Shown here: positions 1-6,903 of the stretch, piece after piece
Position numbering within the stretch: position 1 is the stretch's first letter
Layout: each line of letters opens with the position of its first letter
DNA from: Prolixibacteraceae bacterium
GTDB taxonomy: Bacteria > Bacteroidota > Bacteroidia > Bacteroidales > Prolixibacteraceae
DNA: 12,821 nt
Assembly (NCBI GenBank): GCA_007116765.1
Contig: SKHV01000034.1
Span: 1-12,821, forward strand
Direction: 5' to 3'
Position numbers and translations under genes: made by a program
Notes under the pieces: generated by a model
Told to the model about the DNA's origin: nothing
Seen by the model: only the letters and a program-made list of their open reading frames with translations
Database searches by the model: none

Positions 1-1791
1 AAAGGGCTCAAAAGGCTCGAATACAGAGGATACGACTCGGCAGGGATTGCCATTTTTCAAAATAAGCGAATCGAAACCTTCAAAAAGAAGGGAAAAGTTT
101 CGGAACTTATAAAGTATTGTGAAAACAAAAATACTTTCTCGAATATAGGTATTGCTCACACACGTTGGGCAACACATGGCGAACCCAACGACATAAACGC
201 CCACCCGCACACTTCGATGCAGGGAACCTTCACAATTATTCACAACGGAATTATTGAAAATTACGAAAAACTTAAAAAAGACCTAAGTACAAAAGGGTAC
301 AGCTTTTATGGCGAAACCGATACCGAAGTACTGGCTAATCTCATAGAATATCTTTACCACGAAGGCACTGACGTAGATGCCGAACAAGCTGTGCGCTTAG
401 CATTAAAAAAAGTAGTTGGCGCTTACGGCCTGGTAGTAATGTGCAAAAATGAACCCGAAAAACTTTTTGCAGCTCGCAAAAGTAGTCCGTTGGCAATAGG
501 TATAGGTTCGGGCGAATATTTTCTGGCTTCAGACGCATCGCCCATTGTTGAATATACCAAAAGTATTGTTTATCTGAACGACAACGACATTGCCATACTG
601 GAAAAAAACAGCTTCACACTAAAAGCGATAAACAACGGCGAAGAGCTTACCCCAAAAGTGAGTCAGGTTGATTTACAAATTGGCGAACTTGAGAAAAACG
701 GCTACGAGCATTTTATGCTAAAAGAAATTTTTGACCAGCCCCGTACCATAGCCGATTCATTCAGAGGGCGTATTGATCCACAAACTAAAGAAGTAATATT
801 AGGCGGACTAACCAATGTATTGCCCCGCATACTCGAAGCGCGGCGAATTATAATTATAGCTTGCGGAACCTCGTGGCATGCTGCCCTCATTGGCGAATAT
901 TTGATTGAGGAATATGCACAAATACCGGTAGAAGTAGAATACGCATCGGAATACCGTTACCGAAAACCCATTATCAGGGAAGACGATGTGGTGCTGGCCA
1001 TTAGCCAAAGTGGCGAAACTGCCGATACGCTGGCAGCAATAAGGCTCGCGAAAGAGAAAGGTGCCCTTGTACTCGGAATTTGCAACGTGGTTGGATCAAG
1101 CATATCTCGCGAAACCGATGCCGGAATTTACACGCATGCCGGAGTAGAAATAGGAGTTGCCTCAACCAAAGCTTTTACCGCACAGGTTACCGTACTTACT
1201 CTAATTGCATTAAGGCTTGCCCGAAAACACAAAACCATTGCCGACGAACGCTATTATGCAATAGTAAACGACCTGATTGGCATTCCCGACAAAATTGAAC
1301 ACATACTTGAAAATCATCTCGAAATAAAAACCATAGCCAAGAAATACAAAGACAGCATCAACTCACTTTACCTAGGCCGCGGGTACCTGTTCCCCATTGC
1401 CCTTGAGGGAGCACTTAAGCTAAAAGAGATTTCATATATCCACGCCGAAGGGTATGCAGCCGGCGAAATGAAACATGGACCAATTGCTCTAATCGACAGC
1501 AACCTGCCCGTAGTAGTTGTTGCCGCAAAAGATCGTTATTATGAAAAGGTAGTGAGCAATATTCAGGAAGTAAAGGCCCGCAAGGGAAATATCATTGCCG
1601 TAATTACCGAAGGCGATAATGCTTTGCGCGAAATGGTGGAAGACATTATGGAAATACCAAAATCGGACGATGTAGTAACTCCATTACTTGCCATAATTCC
1701 CTTACAATTATTTGCCTATTATGTAGCCGTGTTAAAAGGTTGCGATGTGGATCAACCCCGCAACTTGGCAAAATCGGTTACGGTGGAATAA
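1..1791 (+). CDS. glmS: Glutamine--fructose-6-phosphate aminotransferase (isomerizing), 5'-partial
   Basis: Cytoplasmic enzyme that converts fructose-6-phosphate and glutamine to glucosamine-6-phosphate, the first step toward UDP-GlcNAc for peptidoglycan and lipid A. The frame is open from base 1. I read 596 residues, and compared with E. coli GlmS about 18-20 N-terminal residues are missing, including the start codon and the catalytic Cys that follows it. Visible glutaminase-domain landmarks are EYRGYDSAG (window residues 7-15), HTRWATHG (53-60) and HNGIIEN just after residue 80. The isomerase part (two SIS domains) shows CGTSWHA, SQSGETADT, STKAFT and GRGYLFPIALEGALKLKE, and it ends in the classic tail DQPRNLAKSVTVE. 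An internal ATG at 217 is not the real start, because conserved family sequence continues upstream of it. No frameshift is seen. The gene is convergent with the DUF1080 gene, and a palindromic element with a T-tract follows its stop. Promoter and any leader lie outside the window. Confidence 0.98.
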   Translation, partial: KGLKRLEYRGYDSAGIAIFQNKRIETFKKKGKVSELIKYCENKNTFSNIGIAHTRWATHGEPNDINAHPHTSMQGTFTIIHNGIIENYEKLKKDLSTKGYSFYGETDTEVLANLIEYLYHEGTDVDAEQAVRLALKKVVGAYGLVVMCKNEPEKLFAARKSSPLAIGIGSGEYFLASDASPIVEYTKSIVYLNDNDIAILEKNSFTLKAINNGEELTPKVSQVDLQIGELEKNGYEHFMLKEIFDQPRTIADSFRGRIDPQTKEVILGGLTNVLPRILEARRIIIIACGTSWHAALIGEYLIEEYAQIPVEVEYASEYRYRKPIIREDDVVLAISQSGETADTLAAIRLAKEKGALVLGICNVVGSSISRETDAGIYTHAGVEIGVASTKAFTAQVTVLTLIALRLARKHKTIADERYYAIVNDLIGIPDKIEHILENHLEIKTIAKKYKDSINSLYLGRGYLFPIALEGALKLKEISYIHAEGYAAGEMKHGPIALIDSNLPVVVVAAKDRYYEKVVSNIQEVKARKGNIIAVITEGDNALREMVEDIMEIPKSDDVVTPLLAIIPLQLFAYYVAVLKGCDVDQPRNLAKSVTVE

Positions 1792-1816
1792 TTTCAACTA
1801 CTAAATAATTCAGAAC

Positions 1817-1979
1817 AAAGGGGCTGTCTAAAAAGTCATGAAAACTAAATTTGCCACAAAGAAGGCTCAAAGGCACAAATATTTCACAAAACCTAGATTG
1901 TGAGCACTTAATGCTTCGTGTTTCCTTTGTGTTTTTGTGTATTAGTGGCCTAATTAATGCCTTTTTAGACAGCCCCTTT
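1817..1979. repeat. Palindromic MITE-like element with 19-bp perfect terminal inverted repeats
   Basis: The left arm AAAGGGGCTGTCTAAAAAG (1817-1835) is the exact reverse complement of the right arm at 1961-1979. The core without the outer AAA/TTT is 16 bp at each end, giving a 157-bp element (1820-1976). Inside there is a second, imperfect inverted layer: GCCAC (1853-1857) against GTGGC (1945-1949), and CACAAAG (1855-1861) against CTTTGTG (1925-1931). The left half is rich in CACAAA-type words and the right half in their complements. No credible ORF lies inside and I see no clear target-site duplication. From memory, GGGGCTGTCTAAAAAG ends and CACAAAG-rich interiors recur in Bacteroidota genomes and resemble IS termini; I could not check this here. 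Because it sits between the convergent glmS and DUF1080 genes and its right end runs into a T-rich tract, it may also act as a terminator. Confidence 0.75.
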
Positions 1980-1988
1980 TCTTTTTTT
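1961..1988 (+). terminator. glmS: Possible glmS terminator: right arm of palindrome plus T-tract
   Basis: The right inverted-repeat arm ends in GACAGCCCC and is followed directly by TTTTCTTTTTTT (1977-1988). In a glmS transcript this arm could pair with GGGGCTGTC at 1820-1828, giving a GC-rich stem next to a U-tract. The intervening 125 nt is unusually long for an intrinsic terminator, although internal pairing could shorten it. The placement, 170-200 nt past the glmS stop and before a convergent gene, suits termination. The function is inferred. Confidence 0.35.
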
Positions 1989-2020
1989 GTGAACCTCTTT
2001 TGCAAAAGTGTCCAATATTT

Positions 2021-2800
2021 CTATTTGCCTGATAAATCGAGCAGTTCAATTCGCCTGAATTGTGTAGGGTGGCTTTCGGCCTGAATGGCAATATGCCCTT
2101 TACCCAATTTCACGCCATTTTCGGTCGAAAGTAAGCGCTCATAATCGTCGGAGTCGGGACTCAGGCGCAGGTTTGTATATTCAAGTACTACCTCGCCATT
2201 TGAAATATGCCGTACCAATGAATCGGCATACACTTCTAATTCAACAATTACCCATTCGTCGCCGCTTACGGCTGGTGATTCTGAATTGAAGCAATGCCCC
2301 GGAATGGTTTCTCCATCAATGTCGACCAAAGTACCCGGAGTGCAAATATTTAAGTTAGTACGCTGAAAGTCTTCGTAACTCCCAAGCAATTGTACTTCAA
2401 TACTCGTTGGAAAATCCTGATTCAAGCCCATAGCTGTTGCCGGCTGACTGTGTAACATAAGCCCGTTATTACGAAAAGCCCAATCGGGACCGCCACTAAC
2501 CTGTTCGCCTACAAAACGATATTCAACCCTTAACTTATAATGTGAAAACGGAACATCGGTGATCAAATGACCAAATTTGCCTTCAAATTTATCCCACTCA
2601 TCAAAATTTACATCCAGAATTCCGTTACTGACCCTGAAAGTGTTTTTGTAGTTATCTCCCGATTCGAAACCTGAAAACTTGGGTGTCCATCCATCAAGAC
2701 TTTCACCATTGAATAAACTGACCCACTCATTGCTTTGATTTTGATTGCTACAAGCCACAAAAACAAACACTGAAAGAAGCGCATATAGATACTGTTTCAT
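2021..2800 (-). CDS. DUF1080 (3-keto-disaccharide hydrolase-like) lipoprotein
   Basis: A 259-residue exported lipoprotein. A short N-terminal hydrophobic stretch ends in FVAC, with the lipid-carrying Cys at residue 17, so the mature protein should be membrane-anchored and face the periplasm or the cell surface. The rest is one DUF1080 (PF06439) concanavalin-like beta-sandwich: WVSLFNGESLDGW (26-38), FGHLITDVPFSHYKLRVEYR (76-95), GLMLHSQ (113-119), DFPTSIEVQLLG (129-140) and NICTPGT (151-157) are recognisable family landmarks. Family members have been assigned hydrolysis of 3-keto-glycosides, usually beside Gfo/Idh/MocA oxidoreductases that make the 3-keto sugar. No such partner is seen here, so the substrate is unknown. 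The gene stands alone, convergent with glmS and divergent from tRNA-Val. The ATG at 2800 is chosen because it gives a normal lipoprotein signal. Family assignment is strong; the activity is inferred. Confidence 0.9.
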   Translation of the reverse strand: MKQYLYALLSVFVFVACSNQNQSNEWVSLFNGESLDGWTPKFSGFESGDNYKNTFRVSNGILDVNFDEWDKFEGKFGHLITDVPFSHYKLRVEYRFVGEQVSGGPDWAFRNNGLMLHSQPATAMGLNQDFPTSIEVQLLGSYEDFQRTNLNICTPGTLVDIDGETIPGHCFNSESPAVSGDEWVIVELEVYADSLVRHISNGEVVLEYTNLRLSPDSDDYERLLSTENGVKLGKGHIAIQAESHPTQFRRIELLDLSGK

Positions 2801-2907
2801 AACACAAGATTTTAATATTTACTGCTAAAAATAAGAATAAGAAACTGAAAAACGAATCTGAAACTACAAATTCAAAAACAAAGCATTTCAAATCACGTGA
2901 AAAATTG

Positions 2908-2915
2908 TATTTTTG
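2908..2915 (+). promoter_or_regulatory. -7 box (TAnnTTTG) of the tRNA-Val promoter
   Basis: TATTTTTG matches the Bacteroidota sigma-ABfr -7 consensus TAnnTTTG and ends 8 bp before the first base of the mature tRNA at 2924. A start of transcription near 2920 would leave only a few nucleotides of 5' leader. The -33 region is weak: TTTC near 2886-2889 at about the right distance, instead of a clear TTTG. Confidence 0.55.
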
Positions 2916-2923
2916 CCGACAAC

Positions 2924-2998
2924 GGGACGTTAGCTCAGTTGGTTTAGAGCGCTTGCTTGACAGGCAAGAGGTCACTGGTTCGATTCCAGTACGCCCCA
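2924..2998 (+). tRNA. tRNA-Val (anticodon GAC)
   Basis: A full cloverleaf of 75 nt. Acceptor 5' strand GGGACGT (2924-2930); D-arm GCTC/GAGC (2933-2936, 2947-2950); anticodon stem CTTGC/GCAAG (2952-2956, 2964-2968) with loop TTGACAG, giving anticodon GAC at 2959-2961, which reads GUC/GUU valine codons; variable region AGGTC; T-arm ACTGG/CCAGT with loop TTCGATT (2974-2990); acceptor 3' strand ACGCCCC (2991-2997); discriminator A at 2998. The next bases are CA, so the CCA end is not encoded and must be added by CCA nucleotidyltransferase, as is usual in this phylum. The acceptor stem has one mismatch, A4 against C69. The gene is single, not part of a tRNA cluster, and divergent from the DUF1080 gene. 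Confidence 0.95.
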
Positions 2999-3054
2999 CA
3001 GCTATAATTCTTTAAGCATTAAATAGCAGCATTTTAACGATGTTGTTATTTCGT

Positions 3055-3073
3055 TTGGCCAACAATTGGTCAA
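3055..3073 (+). terminator. Weak hairpin between tRNA-Val and the M3 peptidase gene
   Basis: TTGGCCA (3055-3061) can pair with TGGTCAA (3067-3073) around a 5-nt loop, 7 bp with one G-U wobble when read as plus-strand RNA. Only a pyrimidine-rich stretch follows, not a U-run. It lies between the end of tRNA-Val and the stop of the convergent peptidase gene, so it could help termination of the tRNA transcript. The function is a guess from position. Confidence 0.25.
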
Positions 3074-3080
3074 CTTCCTT

Positions 3081-5135
3081 TCAATTTGCGACTGGCTTCA
3101 GAAACTTGCTGCGCTCAAGCAAGGCATCAATTGTGGGCTTTTTACCTCTAAAGTTTTGGTAAAGCGTTAAAGGATGAGCCGATCCTCCTTTCTCCAAAAT
3201 TTCGGCTCTGAAACGTTGGGCTGTTTCTTTATCGAATATACCATTTTTCCTGAAAAGCGAATATGCATCGGCGTCGAGCATTTCGCCCCACTTATAACTG
3301 TAATAACCTGCCGCATAACCACCTCCAAAAATATGACTGAATGAAGCGCTTATGCTACTGCCTTTTATGTATGGAAAGACTTGTGTTTTTTCAATATTTG
3401 CTCTTTCAAACAAATCGATATTACCCTTGAAGGGCTTGGTAATGGTGTGCCATGCCATATCGAGGTAGGAAAACATGAGCTGCCTTTGAGTTTGGTAAGC
3501 TGTTTGAAAATTTCGGGCTTCAACCAACTTATTTACCAGCTCTTTCGGAATTGCTTCACTGGTTTTGTAGTGAATGGCAAACTGCTGAAGCCATTCATGC
3601 TCGTACAACCAATTCTCCATAATTTGCGAAGGTAGCTCTACAAAATCGCGATATACATTAGTTCCCGATATTGAAGGATATTTCGTATTCGAAAACATTC
3701 CGTGTAATGCATGCCCGAACTCATGCAAAAAAGTATGCACCTCGTAAAACGTGAGCAAGGACGGTGTATTTTCTCCCGGTTTTGAAAAATTGCAACAAAC
3801 GGATATATGTGGTCGTATCATTTTGCCATTTATATTCGATTGTTGCTTATATTCGGTCATCCAGGCTCCCGACTGCTTGTTCTGACGGGGAAAAAAATCG
3901 AGATACAATACGGCAATAAATTGACCATTCTCATCACTCACTTCATAGGTTTTCACATCGCGATGATAAGTTGGAATATTGCTATTCTGCTTAAATTGAA
4001 CACCAAATAAATGATGTGAAAGACGAAATATTGCATCCACTACATTCTCAAGACGAAAATATGGTTTTACGATATTGTCGTCGAATCCAAATTTTTCATT
4101 CTTTATTATCTCGGCATAAAAAGCATAGTCCCACGGCATTAATTCATCAATTCCATCTAAACTTTTAGCCTTTAGCTTTATGTCATTAAAATCGGATATA
4201 GCACTCTCATTTGAAGCATCGTATAGTAGATTCAAAAAACCGAACACTGCTTCGGGAGTTTCCACCATACGCTCGTTGAGCACAAATTGGGCATAGTTTG
4301 AAAAGCCCGTTATTTGAGCCTGTTCCAAGCGCAGGTTTACTATTTTTCGAAGCAAACCCTTATTATTATATCTGTTTTTTCGGTTGCACCTGCTCACATA
4401 GGCCTTATGCATTTTTTCGCGTAATACCCGATTCTGAGCTTTTTTCATAAACGAGGAATAGCTTGGGTAGCTGAGCGTAAAAACCCAGCCCTCTAAGTTT
4501 TTTTCATGAGCAATTGCAGCTGCAGCTTCTATGTCGCTTTCATGCAAACCGTTAAGCTCGTTTAAATTTTTTATATGAAGAAAATAATTGTTAGTTTCGG
4601 CAAGCACATTGTCGTTAAAATGAAGGGTCATTTTCGATAAACTTTTTTGAATATGCACCAATCGGAACTTGCTCAAAGCATTCAGGTTTGCTCCGTTACG
4701 CTTCATTTGGTGCCATAAAAGTTCTACTATCCATTTTTCTTCGTTGGAAATTGGAAGAACAGATAATTTACTATACAGATAGCTTACTTTTTTGAGGAGT
4801 TTTGTATTTGAATACAAGCGGGCTAAAAACACGGTAAGTTTTGGTGAAATTTTCAGAGAAACGTTTTGAATTTCCTTACTGGTTGCTGCCGAATTTAAAT
4901 TGAACAATACTAGTCCAATCTCCGATAATTCATTCACCATCTCTTCAAGCGGAACGATTGTATTTTCAAATGAAGGCGGCAGATCACTTTTCAAAATACA
5001 ATCAAATTTCTTTTTAGCTTTTTTATAAGCAACATTAAATGCCTGTTGAATATGCGAAGCATCCAGTAAATGAAAAGGTACTGCATTAAAAGGTGTGTCA
5101 GTATTTAAAAGCAGAGGGGGGCTTATGTGTGTCAT
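3081..5135 (-). CDS. dcp: M3-family zinc metallopeptidase (peptidyl-dipeptidase Dcp-like)
   Basis: A 684-residue peptidase of the thimet oligopeptidase/Dcp family, close in length to E. coli Dcp. The zinc site is complete: HEFGH at 471-475 (His471, catalytic Glu472, His475) and a third ligand, Glu500, in DFVELPSQ. The C-terminal substrate-binding block HIFGGGYAAGYYSYKW (601-616) carries His601, Tyr607 and Tyr614, and is followed by the family signatures LDADAY, GSAHPLTLYQNFRG and PTIDALL. The N-terminal helical region includes the family-typical PSFENTIVPLE (54-64). No signal peptide is seen, so it is probably cytosolic and trims oligopeptides, although many Bacteroidota paralogues are exported. 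It starts 41 bp after the flavin-reductase gene on the same strand, which suggests cotranscription. The N-terminus is rather diverged from typical Dcp. Dcp versus oligopeptidase A specificity cannot be decided by eye, so the symbol is tentative. Confidence 0.92.
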   Translation of the reverse strand: MTHISPPLLLNTDTPFNAVPFHLLDASHIQQAFNVAYKKAKKKFDCILKSDLPPSFENTIVPLEEMVNELSEIGLVLFNLNSAATSKEIQNVSLKISPKLTVFLARLYSNTKLLKKVSYLYSKLSVLPISNEEKWIVELLWHQMKRNGANLNALSKFRLVHIQKSLSKMTLHFNDNVLAETNNYFLHIKNLNELNGLHESDIEAAAAIAHEKNLEGWVFTLSYPSYSSFMKKAQNRVLREKMHKAYVSRCNRKNRYNNKGLLRKIVNLRLEQAQITGFSNYAQFVLNERMVETPEAVFGFLNLLYDASNESAISDFNDIKLKAKSLDGIDELMPWDYAFYAEIIKNEKFGFDDNIVKPYFRLENVVDAIFRLSHHLFGVQFKQNSNIPTYHRDVKTYEVSDENGQFIAVLYLDFFPRQNKQSGAWMTEYKQQSNINGKMIRPHISVCCNFSKPGENTPSLLTFYEVHTFLHEFGHALHGMFSNTKYPSISGTNVYRDFVELPSQIMENWLYEHEWLQQFAIHYKTSEAIPKELVNKLVEARNFQTAYQTQRQLMFSYLDMAWHTITKPFKGNIDLFERANIEKTQVFPYIKGSSISASFSHIFGGGYAAGYYSYKWGEMLDADAYSLFRKNGIFDKETAQRFRAEILEKGGSAHPLTLYQNFRGKKPTIDALLERSKFLKPVAN

Positions 5136-5176
5136 TTAGTTTTATGTCATTTGATTGTTTTATTTCGAGGTACAAT

Positions 5177-5755
5177 TTATTTACGTTTTTTCTTTTTTGC
5201 AACAGTAAATCCAAATTTTCCGATTTTTTGTCCCATCTTAAAATAAGCACCATGGCAAAAAACCAATGGATTTGAACTTGCCAAATTGAACTTGCCAGAC
5301 TCGGGTTCCATGTATTTATCATCTACACGTACATTGACAACCCGGGCTATAAACATGTGATGTACTCCAAGTTCAATTATATTTTCAACTTTGCATTCAA
5401 TGCTAACCGGAGCTTCATTTATTATTGGAGCTTTCACCACTTTCGCCTCGCCAGGGGTGAGATTCATTTCAGTCCATTTATTGAATTTACTACCACTTCT
5501 GCATCCACACCAGTCGGTTGCACGTGCCATGTTTTCGGTGGTAAGGTTTATCACAAACTCTCCTGTTTCTTTGATAATATTATACGAGTGACGCTCGGGC
5601 CTTACCGAAATGTAGCACATGGGCGGATCGCTGCTAATAGTGCCTGTCCATGCAATTGTAATAATATTATATTGTTCAGGACTATGTCCGCAACTTACCA
5701 TAACTGCCGGAAGGGGATATACCATATTCCCCGGTTTAAAATCAATTTTTCCCAT
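5177..5755 (-). CDS. Flavin reductase family protein (FMN-binding split barrel)
   Basis: A 192-residue protein of the flavin_reductase-like family (PF01613). Typical members bind FMN in a split beta-barrel and either reduce free flavin with NAD(P)H or act as small flavoproteins. Visible signatures: PLPAVMVSCG (14-23), the core NIITIAWTGTISSDPPMCYI (30-49), SVRPERHSYNII (50-61), and TGEFVINL (64-71). DWCGCRSGSKFNK (81-93) carries two cysteines, Cys83 and Cys85, seen in one branch of the family. The C-terminus is a basic tail (AKKKKRK). There is no signal peptide, so it is cytosolic. It is the first gene of a likely two-gene unit with the M3 peptidase and is divergent from the aldo-keto reductase across 145 bp. 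On its own strand, TATCTTTA (complement of 5771-5778) is a 7-of-8 match to the -7 consensus just upstream of the start. The substrate is unknown. Confidence 0.88.
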   Translation of the reverse strand: MGKIDFKPGNMVYPLPAVMVSCGHSPEQYNIITIAWTGTISSDPPMCYISVRPERHSYNIIKETGEFVINLTTENMARATDWCGCRSGSKFNKWTEMNLTPGEAKVVKAPIINEAPVSIECKVENIIELGVHHMFIARVVNVRVDDKYMEPESGKFNLASSNPLVFCHGAYFKMGQKIGKFGFTVAKKKKRK

Positions 5756-5900
5756 TTTAAAATTTTTCTATAAAGATAATAAAGTGGACTGAAATAAGTA
5801 CATTTGTAATAATTTGTGTGGTAAAGAGCGTGTTTGGGTTAAACTATTTCATCAATCGGCAAATTCAAAATCTCGAATATTCATAAAAAACTGAATAATA
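5756..5900. promoter_or_regulatory. Divergent promoter region, flavin reductase / aldo-keto reductase
   Basis: 145 bp of AT-rich sequence between two divergent starts, so promoters for both units must lie here or overlap the genes. On the plus strand TACATTTG (5799-5806) fits TAnnTTTG, 95 bp before the aldo-keto reductase ATG, without a clear -33 TTTG. On the minus strand TATCTTTA (5778-5771) is a near match about 16 bp before the flavin reductase ATG. Neither is backed by a good second box. No Shine-Dalgarno sequence is seen for either gene. Confidence 0.4.
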
Positions 5901-6893
5901 ATGACTAACTACATTGCAGACAATAACAGGTACGACCAAATACCCTATAAACGCTGTGGTAGGTCGGGAATAAAACTTCCAATGATTTCGTTGGGTTTAT
6001 GGCATAACTTTGGTGGAGTTGACACTTATGAAAACGGTCGAAAAATATTACGCCATGCTTTTGATAAAGGCATTACCCATTTCGATTTGGCCAATAATTA
6101 CGGTCCACCTCCGGGTTCGGCAGAGGATAATTTCGGAAAAATTATGAAAACCGACTTCAAACCTTACCGCGACGAGATGCTAATATCCACCAAAGCAGGC
6201 TATCATATGTGGGACGGACCATACGGTGAGTGGGGCTCAAAGAAATACTTGGTTAGCAGCCTCGATCAAAGCCTGAAAAGAATGGGGCTCGATTACGTGG
6301 ATATTTTCTATCATCACCGCCCCGACCCCGACACCCCTGTTGAAGAAACGATGAGTGCTCTCGATTTGCTGGTTCGACAGGGGAAAGCGCTTTACGTAGG
6401 CATATCGAATTACAATACCGAAGAAACCGAAGAGGCTGTAAATATTCTCAATAAACTTGGAACTCCCTGCCTTATCAACCAGGTAAAATACTCAATGTTT
6501 GAGCGTTGGTCTGAAGAGTCTCTCCTCGATGCGGCTTCTGACTTAGGAATTGGTCTCATTGCATTTTCACCATTGGCACAAGGACTTCTGACCGATAAAT
6601 ACCTCAACGGAATACCTGAAAATTCACGCGCATCGAAATCTTGGGGCTTTTTACAGGAAAATGAGGTAGCGCCTGCTCTTGTAAAAATCAAGCAACTTAA
6701 CCATATTGCACAGGTTCGTGGTCAGTCGTTGGCACAAATGGCCATAGCCTGGCTTCTCAAAAGCCCTGCATTAACCTCGGTTTTAGTTGGAGCAAGTTCG
6801 GTTGAACAACTCAACGACAACTTGGGCGCACTTGAATACTTATTGTTTTCGAAAGAAGAAATTGAAGAAATAGAAACAATATTAAAAACATAA
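5901..6893 (+). CDS. gpr: Aldo-keto reductase, YghZ/Gpr type (L-glyceraldehyde 3-phosphate reductase-like)
   Basis: A 330-residue cytosolic NADPH-dependent aldo-keto reductase, colinear with E. coli YghZ (Gpr, AKR14), which reduces L-glyceraldehyde 3-phosphate and methylglyoxal and is viewed as a detoxification enzyme. Nearly identical landmarks: SLGLWHNFG (30-38), GITHFDLANNYGPPPGSAE (57-75), STKAGYHMWDGPYG (96-109), SLDQSLKRMGLDYVDIFY (120-137), GKALYVGIS, and LAQGLLTDKYLNGIP. The catalytic tetrad is intact: Asp62, Tyr67, Lys98, His139. The C-terminal cofactor loop SVLVGASSVEQLNDN is present. The ATG at 5901 gives an N-terminus that aligns with YghZ. The stop is followed after 10 bp by the lipoprotein hydrolase ATG, so the two are probably one operon. 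The family call is very strong; the physiological substrate in this organism is inferred. Confidence 0.95.
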   Translation: MTNYIADNNRYDQIPYKRCGRSGIKLPMISLGLWHNFGGVDTYENGRKILRHAFDKGITHFDLANNYGPPPGSAEDNFGKIMKTDFKPYRDEMLISTKAGYHMWDGPYGEWGSKKYLVSSLDQSLKRMGLDYVDIFYHHRPDPDTPVEETMSALDLLVRQGKALYVGISNYNTEETEEAVNILNKLGTPCLINQVKYSMFERWSEESLLDAASDLGIGLIAFSPLAQGLLTDKYLNGIPENSRASKSWGFLQENEVAPALVKIKQLNHIAQVRGQSLAQMAIAWLLKSPALTSVLVGASSVEQLNDNLGALEYLLFSKEEIEEIETILKT

Positions 6894-6903
6894 ATTATCA
6901 CCT

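Noticed and set aside
217..219. ATG at 217 as the start of glmS
   Set aside because: 72 upstream in-frame codons encode conserved GlmS sequence, so the gene runs off the left edge of the window.
1851..2084. Open frames on both strands across the palindromic element (also 1778-2005 minus)
   Set aside because: They arise because the inverted repeat and T-rich sequence lack stops; no protein family, no start signal, and the plus frame overlaps the DUF1080 gene.
2748..2999. An 83-codon minus-strand frame whose first residues read MGRTGIEPVTSCL
   Set aside because: It is the antisense translation of the tRNA-Val gene, a known type of spurious protein, and then runs into the DUF1080 signal-peptide region in another frame.
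2924..3080. tRNA-Val as an integration site for a mobile element
   Set aside because: No integrase gene, and I found no direct repeat of the tRNA 3' end downstream in the window.
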